Shown here one piece after another: positions 55,681 through 64,000 of a stretch of 64,000 nucleotides of DNA; position 1 is the stretch's first letter, and each line of letters starts with the position of its first letter. Location: positions 176,001 to 240,000 of the forward strand of contig NZ_CP016464.1 of NCBI RefSeq assembly GCF_001713455.1, written 5' to 3'. Under the pieces are notes generated by a model that had not been told where the DNA came from, made no database searches, and worked only from the letters and a program-made list of their open reading frames with translations. The position numbers and the translations under genes were made by a program. Source of the DNA: Bosea sp. RAC05. GTDB taxonomy: Bacteria; Pseudomonadota; Alphaproteobacteria; Rhizobiales; Beijerinckiaceae.

Positions 55681-56441
55681 GCCTGGCCGCGTCCGATCTG
55701 GTCTACGGCTATCGCGAGCGCGTCATCGGCCGCGACATCGCCTTGTCGCTCGCCCGCGGCGAGGTTCTGGCCCTGCTCGGCCCCAATGGCAGCGGCAAGA
55801 CCACGCTGCTCAAGACCCTGCTCGGGCTGCTGCCGGCGCGCGGCGGGACGCTGCTGCTCGACGACCGCCCCGTTTCCGCGCTCTCGCCGCCGGAACGGGC
55901 GCGGGCGCTCGGTTATGTCCCGCAGGCCCATGCCGGCACCTTCGCCTTCACCGTCGAGACCGTGGTGCTGATGGGCCGCAGCGCCCATGCCGGGCTCTTC
56001 GCCGCGCCCTCGCCTCGCGACCATGCCGTCGCCGCCGCCATGCTGGAGCGCCTCGGCATCGCCCGGCTGGCGCAGCGGCCCTATACGGAGATTTCCGGCG
56101 GAGAGCGCCAGCTCGTGCTCATCGCCCGCGCGCTCGCGCAGGAGCCGGCCTATGTCGTGCTCGACGAGCCGACCGCGAGCCTCGATTTCGGCAATCAGGG
56201 CCGGGTGATGCAGGAGATCCGCCGGCTCGCGGCGGAAGGGCTCGGCGTGTTGTTCACGACGCATGATCCCAACCAGGCGCTGCGCCATGCCGATCGCGTC
56301 ATGATGATCCGTGACGGGCAGGCCATCGCCAGCGGGGCAGCCACGGATCTGCTCACGCCCGGGCGGCTGCAGCAGCTCTACGGCGTGCCGATCGAGACGG
56401 TGCGGGACGGCGACGGCCGCATCGCCTTCCTGCCCGGCTAG
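55677..56441 (+). CDS. FecE/BtuD-type ABC transporter ATPase
   Basis: 254 residues, GTG start. Walker A GPNGSGKTTLLK, Q-loop YVPQAHAGTFAF, signature ISGGERQLVLIARA, Walker B YVVLDEPTASLD and H-loop TTHDPNQAL are complete. It is the last gene of the tup/TrmO/FecBCD-like run and powers the second importer. The family covers siderophore, haem, cobalamin and molybdate (MolC) systems. Confidence 0.9.
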   Translation: MSLAASDLVYGYRERVIGRDIALSLARGEVLALLGPNGSGKTTLLKTLLGLLPARGGTLLLDDRPVSALSPPERARALGYVPQAHAGTFAFTVETVVLMGRSAHAGLFAAPSPRDHAVAAAMLERLGIARLAQRPYTEISGGERQLVLIARALAQEPAYVVLDEPTASLDFGNQGRVMQEIRRLAAEGLGVLFTTHDPNQALRHADRVMMIRDGQAIASGAATDLLTPGRLQQLYGVPIETVRDGDGRIAFLPG

Positions 56442-56473
56442 CAGGGGGCTGAAACGCGGCGGACAGCCCGCCG

Positions 56474-56704
56474 TCAGAAGTCGCTGGTCAGGCCCTTCAC
56501 TTCCCAGTCGTTGTAGCGCACGGGCTCGAGCCCGCCGCGGCCGTCGATTTCCTTGCGGCTGGCGACATCGGCTGCGCGCGCATCGATCTCGGCCCGTCTG
56601 GCCTGCGCCTCGGCCAGCGCGCGCTGCGCCGCCGGCGACAGCACCCGCGGCGCATCTTCGCCGCTGTCCGGACCGATCGGCTTGGGATCGTTCGCCTCGC
56701 TCAT
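56474..56704 (-). CDS. DUF1674 protein (succinate dehydrogenase assembly factor 4 family)
   Basis: 76 residues. The C-terminal signature GRGGLEPVRYNDWEVKGLTS is the conserved core of DUF1674/SDHAF4; the N-terminal part is Ala/Glu-rich and probably disordered. In eukaryotes SDHAF4 aids flavinated SdhA maturation. The frame is open to 56821, but the start MSEANDPKP, preceded by AAGGCGG, gives the usual length. It is divergent from htpX. Confidence 0.8.
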   Translation of the reverse strand: MSEANDPKPIGPDSGEDAPRVLSPAAQRALAEAQARRAEIDARAADVASRKEIDGRGGLEPVRYNDWEVKGLTSDF

Positions 56705-56859
56705 AGCCGCCTTCTCTCGCCCGAAACTGTCTTTTGGCCCGTTCTCTTGCACACAGTTCTCTTGCAGGATCGAAGGCACCTTCACCACATAAGCCTGCGA
56801 ACCGCATCCGGGGAGTGGCATGTCGCCGCGAGCCGCGATGGCGCCTGATGGGGATGACG

Positions 56860-57786
56860 ATGAACTATGTCCGCACCGGCATGCTGATGGCCGGTCTCAC
56901 CGCGCTCTTCGGCGCGGTCGGCTACCTGCTCGGCGGCGGCGGCGGCATGCTGATGGCGCTGGGCTTCGCCGCCGTCACCAACCTGTTCAGCTACTGGAAC
57001 TCGGACCGGCTGGCGCTCGCCGCCCACAATGCCCATGAGGTCGACGAGCGGAGCGCGCCGGAGCTCTACGGCATGGTCCGCGATCTCGCGGCCCGGGCCA
57101 ACATGCCGATGCCGCGCGTCTACCTCATCGAGGAAGACCAGCCCAACGCCTTCGCCACCGGCCGCAACCCGGAGAACGCCGCCGTCGCGGCCACGACCGG
57201 CATCATGCGCACGCTGAGCTATGAGGAGCTGGCGGGCGTGATGGCCCACGAGCTCGCCCACATCAAGAACCACGACACGCTGACGATGACGATCACCGCC
57301 ACGATGGCCGGCGCGATCTCCTCGCTCGTGACCTTCGGCATGATGTTCGGCTCGCGCGAGAACCGGCCGAACCTGATCGTGCAGATCCTGCTCTCGATCC
57401 TGGCACCGATGGCGGCGATGATCATCCAGATGGCGATTTCGCGGTCGCGCGAATACGAGGCCGACAAGCTCGGGGCCGAGATCTGCGGCAATCCGGTCTG
57501 GCTCGCCGATGCGCTGGCGAAGATCGCGGGCGGCGTCGCCCATACGCCGAACGAGACGGCGGAGGCGAAGCCTGCTACGGCCCACATGTTCATCATCAAT
57601 CCCCTCACGGCTGGCGGCATGGATTCCCTGTTCTCGACCCACCCCGATACCGGCAACCGCATTGCCGCGCTGATGGAGCAGGCCCGCGCCATGGGCATCG
57701 GCCGCAGTGGCGGCGGCTTCATGAGCCAGGCAGCCCAGAGCCCCTGGAGCGGCGGAGCCGGCCGCCAGCCCGGGCCCTGGGGCTGA
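56860..57786 (+). CDS. htpX: Zinc metalloprotease HtpX
   Basis: 308 residues. Two N-terminal helices (about 8-45), the zinc site HELAH (130-134) with the downstream Glu in [10 protein letters not shown] (about 198-200), and two further helices between them. It is an M48-family inner-membrane protease for quality control of membrane proteins. The start [17 protein letters not shown] matches family N-termini and has GGGG six bases upstream; nearer in-frame ATGs at 56848 and 56854 add only four residues. Confidence 0.95.
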   Translation: MNYVRTGMLMAGLTALFGAVGYLLGGGGGMLMALGFAAVTNLFSYWNSDRLALAAHNAHEVDERSAPELYGMVRDLAARANMPMPRVYLIEEDQPNAFATGRNPENAAVAATTGIMRTLSYEELAGVMAHELAHIKNHDTLTMTITATMAGAISSLVTFGMMFGSRENRPNLIVQILLSILAPMAAMIIQMAISRSREYEADKLGAEICGNPVWLADALAKIAGGVAHTPNETAEAKPATAHMFIINPLTAGGMDSLFSTHPDTGNRIAALMEQARAMGIGRSGGGFMSQAAQSPWSGGAGRQPGPWG

Positions 57787-57790
57787 TCCG

Positions 57791-59161
57791 GTGGCGAAGG
57801 GACAGAAGGCGGACGATGTCCACGACGACGCCAGCGAGCCTGCCGACAGCGGCGCCGGTTCGGCGCCGGGCCTGCCGGCCCGCAAGCTCGCCGCGGCCGT
57901 CATCGACGAGGTGCTGCGGGCGAAGCTGTCGCTCGACGATACCCATGAGCGGCTGGCGCCGGCCTATCGGCTGGACGCCGCCGACAGCGCGCTGGCACGG
58001 GCGATCGCGATCACCGCCTTTCGCCGGCTGGGCACGATCCAGGAGGCGATCAACGCCAGGCTGGAGCGCGGCAGCCCGCGCAATTCCGGGCCCTTCGAGC
58101 CGATCATGGTGGTGGCCGCCGCGCAGATCCTGTTTCTCGACGTGCCCGACCATGCCGCCGTCGACCTCGCCATCCGCCAGCTCCACGAGGATGCGCGCTC
58201 CTCGCGCTATGTCTCGCTGGGCAATGCGCTGCTGCGGCGGCTCGCCCGCGAACGCGAGGCCATCCTCGCCGAGGCCGTCGACCCCTTCCTCGACACGCCC
58301 GAATGGCTCGCCGAGAGCTGGATGGAAAGCTATGGCGAGGAGACCGCCGCCGCCATCGCGGAGAGCCACCGCGACGAGCCGCCGCTCGACATCTCCGTGA
58401 AATCCGATCCCGAGGGCTGGACGGAGAAGCTCGACGGCCTCCTCCTGCCGACGGGCTCGATCCGCCTGCGCGAGCGCGGCGGCATCACAGGCCTGCCCGG
58501 CTTCGACGAGGGCGCCTGGTGGGTCCAGGACGCCGCCGCGGCGCTTCCCGTCCGCCTGCTCGCGCCCAAGCCCGGCGAGCGCATCGCCGATCTCTGCGCC
58601 GCGCCGGGCGGCAAGACCGCCCAGCTCGCCGCGATCGGAGCCGCCGTCACGGCCGTCGACCGCTCGGGACCGCGCCTGCGTCGTCTGCGCGCCAATCTGG
58701 AGCGGCTCGGCCTGTCGGCGGAGATCGTCACCAAGGACGCGACCCTCTGGGACGCTGAACCCTTCGACGCCGTTCTGCTCGACGCCCCCTGCAGCGCCAC
58801 CGGCACCATCCGCCGCCACCCCGACGTCGCCTGGACCAAGTCTCCGGACGACCGCGACAAGCTCGTGGCCCTTCAGGCGCGGCTGCTCGAGGCCGCCGCC
58901 CGGTTGACGAAGCCAGGCGGGAGGCTGGTCTACTGCACCTGCTCGCTCGAGCCGCAGGAGGGCGAGGCCCAGATCGAATCCTTCCTGAAGGCCCATCCCG
59001 ATTTCGTCAGAAAGCCGATCGAAGCGGCAGAAATCGGCGGTCTCGGCGAGGCCATCGACCGCAACGGCGATCTGCGGACGCTGCCACACCAGCTCCGTAA
59101 CGACACGCCGCGGCTCTCCGGATGGAGTGGATTTTACGCAACCCGCCTGATCAGGCTATGA
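57791..59161 (+). CDS. rsmB: RsmB-like rRNA cytosine-C5 methyltransferase
   Basis: 456 residues, GTG start four bases after the htpX stop. A NusB-like RNA-binding domain (about 35-165) precedes the SAM methyltransferase: motif I LCAAPGGKTAQLAA, DAPCSATGTIRRHPD (motif IV Cys) and YCTCSLEPQEGE (motif VI catalytic Cys). These two Cys are hallmarks of RNA m5C enzymes. RsmB methylates C967 of 16S rRNA; whether this is the exact target is inferred from the NusB fusion. Confidence 0.9.
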   Translation: MAKGQKADDVHDDASEPADSGAGSAPGLPARKLAAAVIDEVLRAKLSLDDTHERLAPAYRLDAADSALARAIAITAFRRLGTIQEAINARLERGSPRNSGPFEPIMVVAAAQILFLDVPDHAAVDLAIRQLHEDARSSRYVSLGNALLRRLAREREAILAEAVDPFLDTPEWLAESWMESYGEETAAAIAESHRDEPPLDISVKSDPEGWTEKLDGLLLPTGSIRLRERGGITGLPGFDEGAWWVQDAAAALPVRLLAPKPGERIADLCAAPGGKTAQLAAIGAAVTAVDRSGPRLRRLRANLERLGLSAEIVTKDATLWDAEPFDAVLLDAPCSATGTIRRHPDVAWTKSPDDRDKLVALQARLLEAAARLTKPGGRLVYCTCSLEPQEGEAQIESFLKAHPDFVRKPIEAAEIGGLGEAIDRNGDLRTLPHQLRNDTPRLSGWSGFYATRLIRL

Positions 59162-59200
59162 CATGATGGGGAATCGGACAGGCGGTCGACGCCGGGTGTC

Positions 59201-60970
59201 GTGAGTACGGGGCATATCGGGGCATTGAACGGCTGGTCTGAGCGCAGGGGTTTGGCGCAGGCCGCGATCGGACGGGCGGCCCGGAGAACGCGTGGTCAGC
59301 TCGTCGGCATCGCGCGTCGCCTCTGGCCGTTCGGCCGCTCGGCCGCCACCCGCCTGCTGTTTGCCCCGCATGACCTGCGCACCGCCGATCCGACCACGGC
59401 CGGCGACATCTATGCCGGCTACTACGCCTTCGCCGGCCGCACGCTGCGCACCCATGGCGAGTCGCCCTTCGACAGTGAACCCCCGAGCGAGGCCTGGGCC
59501 GAGGCGCTGCATGGGTTCGGCTGGCTGCGCCACATGCACGCCGCCGACACGGCCATCGCCCGGGCCAATGCCCGCGCCCTCGTCGAGGATTTCATCGGCC
59601 GCAAGCGCGAGCGGGGCGAGATCGCCCGCAGGCCCACCGTGGCGGCGCGGCGGCTGATCTCGCTGCTCTCGCACTCGCCGCTGCTGCTGCAAGGCGCCGA
59701 CCATGCCTTCTACGAACGATTCCTGCGGCATCTCTCGCGGCTGGCGGAGCGGCTCGACCTGGCTCTGGCGGGAGCGGTCGAGGGCGGTGCACGCCTCAAC
59801 GGCCTGATCGCGGTCACCTTCGCGGCGGTCTGCCTCGACGCGCCCGATGGCCGGCGGCGCCGGCTGGAATACGCGCTCTCCGACGAGCTCGACCGCCAGA
59901 TCCTGCCCGATGGCGGCCATCTCAGCCGCAACCCGCGGATCCTGATCGAGTTGCTGCTCGACCTGCTGCCACTGCGCGAGACCTTCCTCGCCCGCGGGAT
60001 CGAGCCGCCCCGCGGCGTCCTGATGGCGATCGAGCGGATGATGCCGCATCTGCGCCTGTTCCGGCACGGCGACGGGGCGCTCGCCCTGTTCAACGGCATG
60101 GGCACGACCCCGCCCGACGTGATGGCGACGCTCGCCGCCTATGACGACGCCCGCGCGCGCCCCATCGAGCAAGCCACCTATTCGGGCTACAGCCGGCTTA
60201 CCGGCGAGCGCGGCATCGTCGTGATCGACGCCGGCGCGCCGCCGCGTGGCGCCCATTCGGTCGAGGCCCATGCGGGCTGCCTGTCCTTCGAGTTCTCCAG
60301 CGGCGCCCAGCGTCTCGTGGTCAATTGCGGCACGAGCCGCTTCGGCTCCGACGCCTTGCGTCTTGCCGCCCGCAGCACGGCGGCTCACTCGACGCTGACG
60401 CTCGACGACCGGTCCAGCGCGACCTTCGGCCGGGTCCTTGGCGAAATGCGTGTCGTGGCCGGCCCATCGGATGTCCGCGTCGCCCGGCAGGAGCGCGAGG
60501 AGGGCCAGGAATGGGTCGGCAGCCATGATGGCTACAGCCGCGCGCTCGGCGCGGTGCATACCCGCCGCCTGCTGCTCGCCCGCGACGGCGCCACCCTGAC
60601 CGGCGAGGACGAGATCGCGCTCGATGCGGCCCGCGCGACCCTGCCGGCGGTGGTGCGGTTCCACCTGCATCCTGCCGTCAGGCCGAGCCTGATCCGCGAG
60701 GGGCAAGGCGCGATGCTGGCGCTGCCCAATGGCGAGGTCTGGGCTTTCGAGGCCTCGGGGCTGGTCGTCTCGATCGAGGAGAGTATTTTCCTCGCCGGAG
60801 CCGCGGGCGGGCGGCGCACCGAGCAGCTCAGCGTCGCCTTCGACGCCGCCGTCACGCCCCAGATCACCTGGCGTCTCAGCCGGGTCGGTGCCGCGGCTCC
60901 CACCACCGCGCGCTTCCGCCCGCCGCCCGGGCCGGATCCCTCCGCACCGGAATCCACACCCGACGCCTGA
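59201..60970 (+). CDS. Heparinase II/III family protein
   Basis: 589 residues, GTG start. The N-terminal alpha-helical toroid (about 50-330) includes LRHMHAADTAIARANARALV and LPDGGHLSRNPRILIELLLD. The C-terminal beta-sandwich (about 335-560) has the Hepar_II_III signature AHSVEAHAGCLSFEFSSGAQ and STAAHSTLTLDDRSS. In Hyphomicrobiales this gene is found between rsmB and purH, as here. No signal peptide is apparent. The polysaccharide substrate is unknown. Confidence 0.87.
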   Translation: MSTGHIGALNGWSERRGLAQAAIGRAARRTRGQLVGIARRLWPFGRSAATRLLFAPHDLRTADPTTAGDIYAGYYAFAGRTLRTHGESPFDSEPPSEAWAEALHGFGWLRHMHAADTAIARANARALVEDFIGRKRERGEIARRPTVAARRLISLLSHSPLLLQGADHAFYERFLRHLSRLAERLDLALAGAVEGGARLNGLIAVTFAAVCLDAPDGRRRRLEYALSDELDRQILPDGGHLSRNPRILIELLLDLLPLRETFLARGIEPPRGVLMAIERMMPHLRLFRHGDGALALFNGMGTTPPDVMATLAAYDDARARPIEQATYSGYSRLTGERGIVVIDAGAPPRGAHSVEAHAGCLSFEFSSGAQRLVVNCGTSRFGSDALRLAARSTAAHSTLTLDDRSSATFGRVLGEMRVVAGPSDVRVARQEREEGQEWVGSHDGYSRALGAVHTRRLLLARDGATLTGEDEIALDAARATLPAVVRFHLHPAVRPSLIREGQGAMLALPNGEVWAFEASGLVVSIEESIFLAGAAGGRRTEQLSVAFDAAVTPQITWRLSRVGAAAPTTARFRPPPGPDPSAPESTPDA

Positions 60971-61054
60971 GCCGGTGACGGCCGCGCGCTTTGCTTTGCG
61001 CGCCGCAGCATGATAGCTCGCGCCGACCGTCTCGATGATCCTGGACCCTTCCCG

Positions 61055-62647
61055 ATGCCGACCGAGCTCCGCCGCGTCGAACGCGCGCTCCTTTCCGTTT
61101 CCGACAAGACCGGTCTGGTCGAGTTTGCCCGCGCCCTGAACCGGCTCGGCATCGCCCTGGTCTCCACCGGCGGCACGGCCAAGGCGCTCGCCGACGCGGG
61201 CCTGCCGGTGACCGACGTTTCCGATCTGACCGGCTTCCCGGAGATGATGGACGGGCGCGTCAAGACCCTGCACCCCAAGGTCCATGGCGGCCTGCTCGCC
61301 ATCCGCTCCCATCCCGAGCATCAGGCCTCGATGCTCGGCCACGGCATCGCGCCGATCGACCTGCTCGTCGTCAATCTCTACCCCTTCGAGGCGACGGTCG
61401 CGGCCGGCAAGCCCTATGACGACTGCATCGAGAACATCGATATCGGCGGGCCGGCGATGATCCGCGCCGCCGCGAAGAACCACAACGACGTCGCCGTGGT
61501 GGTCGAACCCTCCGACTACGCGGCCGTGCTCGCCGATCTCGAGGCCCAGAGGGGCGCGACGACCCTGACCCTGCGCCGCAAACTCGCGCAGAAGGCCTAT
61601 GCCCGCACGGCGGCCTATGACGCCGCGATCTCGAACTGGTTCGCCCATGAGCTGGGTGACACCGCGCCGGCCTATCGCGCGCTCGGCGGCCAGCTCGCCG
61701 AGACGATGCGCTATGGCGAGAACCCGCATCAATGGGCCGCCTTCTACCGCACGCCCGGCAGCCGGCCCGGCGTATCGACCGCCCGCCAGGTCCAGGGCAA
61801 GCAGCTCTCCTTCAACAACATCAACGACACCGACGCCGCCTTCGAATGCGTCGCCGAGTTCGACCCCGCGACGGCGGCCGCCTGCGTCATCGTCAAGCAC
61901 GCCAATCCCTGCGGCGTCGCCACCGGCCCCTCGCTGCTCGCCGCCTATGAGCGCGCGCTGGCCTGCGATCCCGTCTCGGCCTTCGGCGGCATCGTCGCGC
62001 TCAACCGCAGGCTCGATGCCGAGGCCGCCCGCAAGATCGTCGAGATCTTCACCGAGGTGATCATCGCGCCCGAGGCGGACGAGGAGGCGATCGGCCTCAT
62101 CGCCGCCAAGAAGAACTTGCGTCTGCTGCTCACCGGCGGCCTGCCGGATGTGCGCGCGCCCGGCCTCTCGCTGCGCACCGTCTCGGGCGGATTCCTGGCC
62201 CAGGCGCGCGACAACGCCGTCGTCGACGACATGGAGCTCAAGGTCGTGACCAAGCGCCAGCCGAGCGCAGCCGAGCTCGCCGATCTGCGCTTCGCCTTCC
62301 GCGTCGCCAAGCACGTCAAGTCGAACGCGATCGTCTATGTGAAGGACGGCGCAACCGTCGGCATCGGCGCCGGCCAGATGAGCCGGGTCGATTCCTCCCG
62401 CATCGCCGCCTGGAAGGCAGCGGAAGCCGCGAAGGCCGCTGGCTTGCCGGAGACGCTCGCCCGGGGTTCGGTCGTGGCATCGGATGCCTTCTTCCCCTTC
62501 GCCGACGGCCTGCTGGCCGCGGCTGAAGCCGGCGCCACGGCGGTGATCCAGCCCGGCGGCTCGATGCGCGACGACGAGGTCATCAAGGCCGCCGACGAGG
62601 CCGGCCTCGCCATGGTCTTCACTGGCCACCGCCATTTCCGCCACTGA
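61055..62647 (+). CDS. purH: Bifunctional AICAR formyltransferase / IMP cyclohydrolase
   Basis: 530 residues. The N-terminal MGS-like cyclohydrolase domain ([58 protein letters not shown]) and the C-terminal AICARFT domain ([45 protein letters not shown]) are complete. It carries out the last two steps of IMP synthesis. The start at 61055 is close to family homology; an in-frame ATG at 61010 is possible. Confidence 0.97.
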   Translation: MPTELRRVERALLSVSDKTGLVEFARALNRLGIALVSTGGTAKALADAGLPVTDVSDLTGFPEMMDGRVKTLHPKVHGGLLAIRSHPEHQASMLGHGIAPIDLLVVNLYPFEATVAAGKPYDDCIENIDIGGPAMIRAAAKNHNDVAVVVEPSDYAAVLADLEAQRGATTLTLRRKLAQKAYARTAAYDAAISNWFAHELGDTAPAYRALGGQLAETMRYGENPHQWAAFYRTPGSRPGVSTARQVQGKQLSFNNINDTDAAFECVAEFDPATAAACVIVKHANPCGVATGPSLLAAYERALACDPVSAFGGIVALNRRLDAEAARKIVEIFTEVIIAPEADEEAIGLIAAKKNLRLLLTGGLPDVRAPGLSLRTVSGGFLAQARDNAVVDDMELKVVTKRQPSAAELADLRFAFRVAKHVKSNAIVYVKDGATVGIGAGQMSRVDSSRIAAWKAAEAAKAAGLPETLARGSVVASDAFFPFADGLLAAAEAGATAVIQPGGSMRDDEVIKAADEAGLAMVFTGHRHFRH

Positions 62648-62674
62648 GCGCAGGCACGGGCAGAGGGTCGCCGG

Positions 62675-62941
62675 ATGCACACGCTGAAGCTGATCGCCGC
62701 CGGTTTCGCCCTGCTGGGCGCGCTGCATTTCCTCGCGCGCCGGCTGAAGCTCGGCGCTGGCGACCCGACCGGCTTCGCGGTGAAGCTGTTCCTGCCGCTT
62801 TGGCTCGTCGCCGCGCTGGTCAATCTCTGGGTCGGCGTCAACCGCGCCGGCTACACGCTGCTGCAGGAGATGCCGTTCTTTTCGCTGGTCTTCGGCCTGC
62901 CGGCGGCCTTCGCGCTGCTTCTCTTCCTCCGGTTCCGGTGA
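62675..62941 (+). CDS. Small integral membrane protein of unknown function
   Basis: 88 residues with three hydrophobic segments (about 5-20, 36-56, 65-86) separated by short basic loops ([11 protein letters not shown]). It follows purH after 27 bases and precedes the YbaK-like gene after 4, so it belongs to the same transcript. No family was recognised. Confidence 0.7.
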   Translation: MHTLKLIAAGFALLGALHFLARRLKLGAGDPTGFAVKLFLPLWLVAALVNLWVGVNRAGYTLLQEMPFFSLVFGLPAAFALLLFLRFR

Positions 62942-62945
62942 TGCG

Positions 62946-63425
62946 ATGAGCCTGGACTCCGTCCGCGCCTTCTTTGCCGCCCATGCGCCCGACATCGCCG
63001 TGATCGAGACGGACGACAGCAGCGCCACCGTGGCGCTCGCTGCGGCCGCCCATGGCGTCGAGCCGGCCCGCATCGCCAAGACGCTGTCCCTTCGCGTCGG
63101 CGAGCGCGTCGTGCTGGTGGTGGCGCGCGGCGACGCCCGCCTCGACAACCGCAAGGCCAAGGCGGTGCTTGGCGGCAAGCCGCGCATGCTGGATGCGACA
63201 GAGGTCGAGGCGTTGACCGGCCACCCCGTCGGCGGCGTCTGCCCCTTCGGCCTGGCGACGCCGCTGCCGGTCTATTGCGACATCTCGCTCAAGGCTTTCG
63301 ACGAGGTCGTGCCCGCCGCCGGCTCGACGCGCAGTGCGGTGCGGATCGCACCCGAGCGGATGCTGGCGCTGACCGGAGGCGAGTGGGTCGATGTCTGCCA
63401 GGACATTGGGACCCCGGAGGGCTGA
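62946..63425 (+). CDS. YbaK/ProX-type aminoacyl-tRNA deacylase
   Basis: 159 residues. The YbaK fold is shown by IAKTLSLRVGERVVLVVARG, the substrate-Lys segment LDNRKAKAVLGGKPRMLD, then PVGGVCPFGL and CDISLKAFDEVVPAAGSTRS with the family's G-S-T loop. Members hydrolyse mischarged tRNAs (Cys- or Ala-tRNA-Pro, or other errors). The length is normal for a free-standing editing protein. Confidence 0.88.
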   Translation: MSLDSVRAFFAAHAPDIAVIETDDSSATVALAAAAHGVEPARIAKTLSLRVGERVVLVVARGDARLDNRKAKAVLGGKPRMLDATEVEALTGHPVGGVCPFGLATPLPVYCDISLKAFDEVVPAAGSTRSAVRIAPERMLALTGGEWVDVCQDIGTPEG

Positions 63426-63434
63426 GCGACCGCC

Positions 63435-64000
63435 TCAGTCGGAATTCGCCAGCCGCCGCGTCAGCGCGATCGCCGCGGCGGGATTGCGCACCTTGGCGCC
63501 GCTGATCACGTAGAGGAAGACATCGCGCGGCCCGGCCTCGGCCGCATCGGTCGATATCTTGGCCAGATCGCCGGGCACCTCGCCGTGAGACCAGGCCTGC
63601 GCTCGCTGTACCCATCGATCGAGGTCGGCGGCGGCATAGCCTTCCGGCTCCGTTTCGCTGGTCCCCATGATGCGGGCATAGACGAAGGGCGCCGTCACAT
63701 CGGCGATCTGCGGATAATCCGAATCTGCCGCCGTGATCGCAGCCACCCCATATTCGCGCAGCAGGGCGATGAAGTCCGACGTGCGGAAGCTGTCATGGCG
63801 GACCTCGACGGCATGGCGGATCGCGACGCCGTCGACGCTGCGCGGCAGGAGCTTCAGGAAGGCCTCGAAATCGGCGGGGTCGAAGGCCTTGGTCGGCATG
63901 AACTGCCAGTTGATCGGGCCGAGCTTCTCCTTGAGCTCCATCACGCCACCGAAGAAGAATTTCTCGATCGAGGGCGCGGCCTCTGCGAGCACACGACGGC
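63435..64000 (-). CDS. DUF72 family protein, C-terminal part
   Basis: The 3' 188 codons lie in the window; the gene continues past the right edge. The TIM-barrel-like DUF72 signatures LKEKLGPINWQFMPTKAFDP, HAVEVRHDSFRTSDFIALLR, PFVYARIMGTSETEPEGYAA and DVFLYVISGAKVRNPAAAIA (family: an Asn/His-rich segment near the end) are present. The frame is open to the end of the window, so the apparent GTG at 63992 is not the true start. The biochemical function of DUF72 is not established. Confidence 0.88.
   Translation of the reverse strand, partial: RRVLAEAAPSIEKFFFGGVMELKEKLGPINWQFMPTKAFDPADFEAFLKLLPRSVDGVAIRHAVEVRHDSFRTSDFIALLREYGVAAITAADSDYPQIADVTAPFVYARIMGTSETEPEGYAAADLDRWVQRAQAWSHGEVPGDLAKISTDAAEAGPRDVFLYVISGAKVRNPAAAIALTRRLANSD

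Noticed and set aside
53602..56441. Confident iron-siderophore importer call
   Set aside because: The FecBCD family covers several metals and the neighbouring tup genes make molybdate/tungstate at least as likely; no siderophore or Fur-like site was seen.
59156..63187. A 1343-codon open frame on the minus strand opposite heparinase-like and purH
   Set aside because: It is antisense to well-supported genes, its translation is rich in Arg/Gly/Asp/His with no motif, and high GC leaves such frames open by chance. Similar antisense frames at 46553-49564, 11472-13709, 8146-9726, 4235-6040 and 2546-3916 were rejected for the same reason.

Overview
The window is 64 kb of high-GC DNA from an alphaproteobacterium, most likely of the order Hyphomicrobiales (Bosea/Methylobacterium-like). 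This rests on base composition and on the set and order of housekeeping genes at the right end (DUF1674, htpX, rsmB-like, heparinase II/III-like, purH). No rRNA or CRISPR array is present. Genes were called by reading frame, ribosome-binding sites and recognisable motifs; no database search was possible, so family names come from recognition.

Layout. (1) 1-14.7 kb, chromosome: the edge of an RND efflux adaptor, a lipoprotein-like alpha/beta hydrolase, a small Cys-rich secreted protein, an MscS-type channel, a two-component pair, an AraC regulator divergent from a DUF1254 protein, and a hydantoinase A/B plus sarcosine-oxidase-like operon. (2) 15,114-45,927: a genomic island of about 30.8 kb in the 3' end of tRNA-Arg(ACG). 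It is bounded by a 47-bp direct repeat of the tRNA 3' half, and a tyrosine integrase lies next to the intact tRNA. (3) 46-64 kb, chromosome: a HisE-like pyrophosphatase, an MsbA-like exporter, a D-threonine-aldolase-like enzyme, a tungstate/molybdate uptake region (regulator, tupBCA, TrmO-like protein and a FecBCD-type ABC system), then housekeeping genes.

Inside the island there are four blocks. Left: a DUF499 HEPN-ATPase and the 3' half of its DUF1156 methylase partner, a broken defence locus. Next: a unit of two overlapping tyrosine recombinases (one degenerate, one with all catalytic residues), a T5orf172/GIY-YIG-like protein, a Lon-like AAA ATPase lacking a protease domain, two unrecognised proteins and a cluster of palindromes. 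Third: a ten-gene catabolic and uptake operon (AtuA, DUF4387, PotABC-like transporter, CaiB-type CoA transferase, SCP2-like thiolase, OB-fold protein, cyclodeaminase-like enzyme, MFS) with a LysR regulator and a divergent periplasmic binding protein. A matching T-N11-A box lies at both promoters. Right: a membrane-anchored unknown protein divergent from a MICAL-like flavin monooxygenase, another unknown, then the recombination genes.

The best candidates for undescribed biology are the recombinase-pair/AAA unit (20.0-27.4 kb), the flavoprotein/membrane-protein pair (39.9-43.0 kb), and the AtuA/DUF4387 catabolic island operon.
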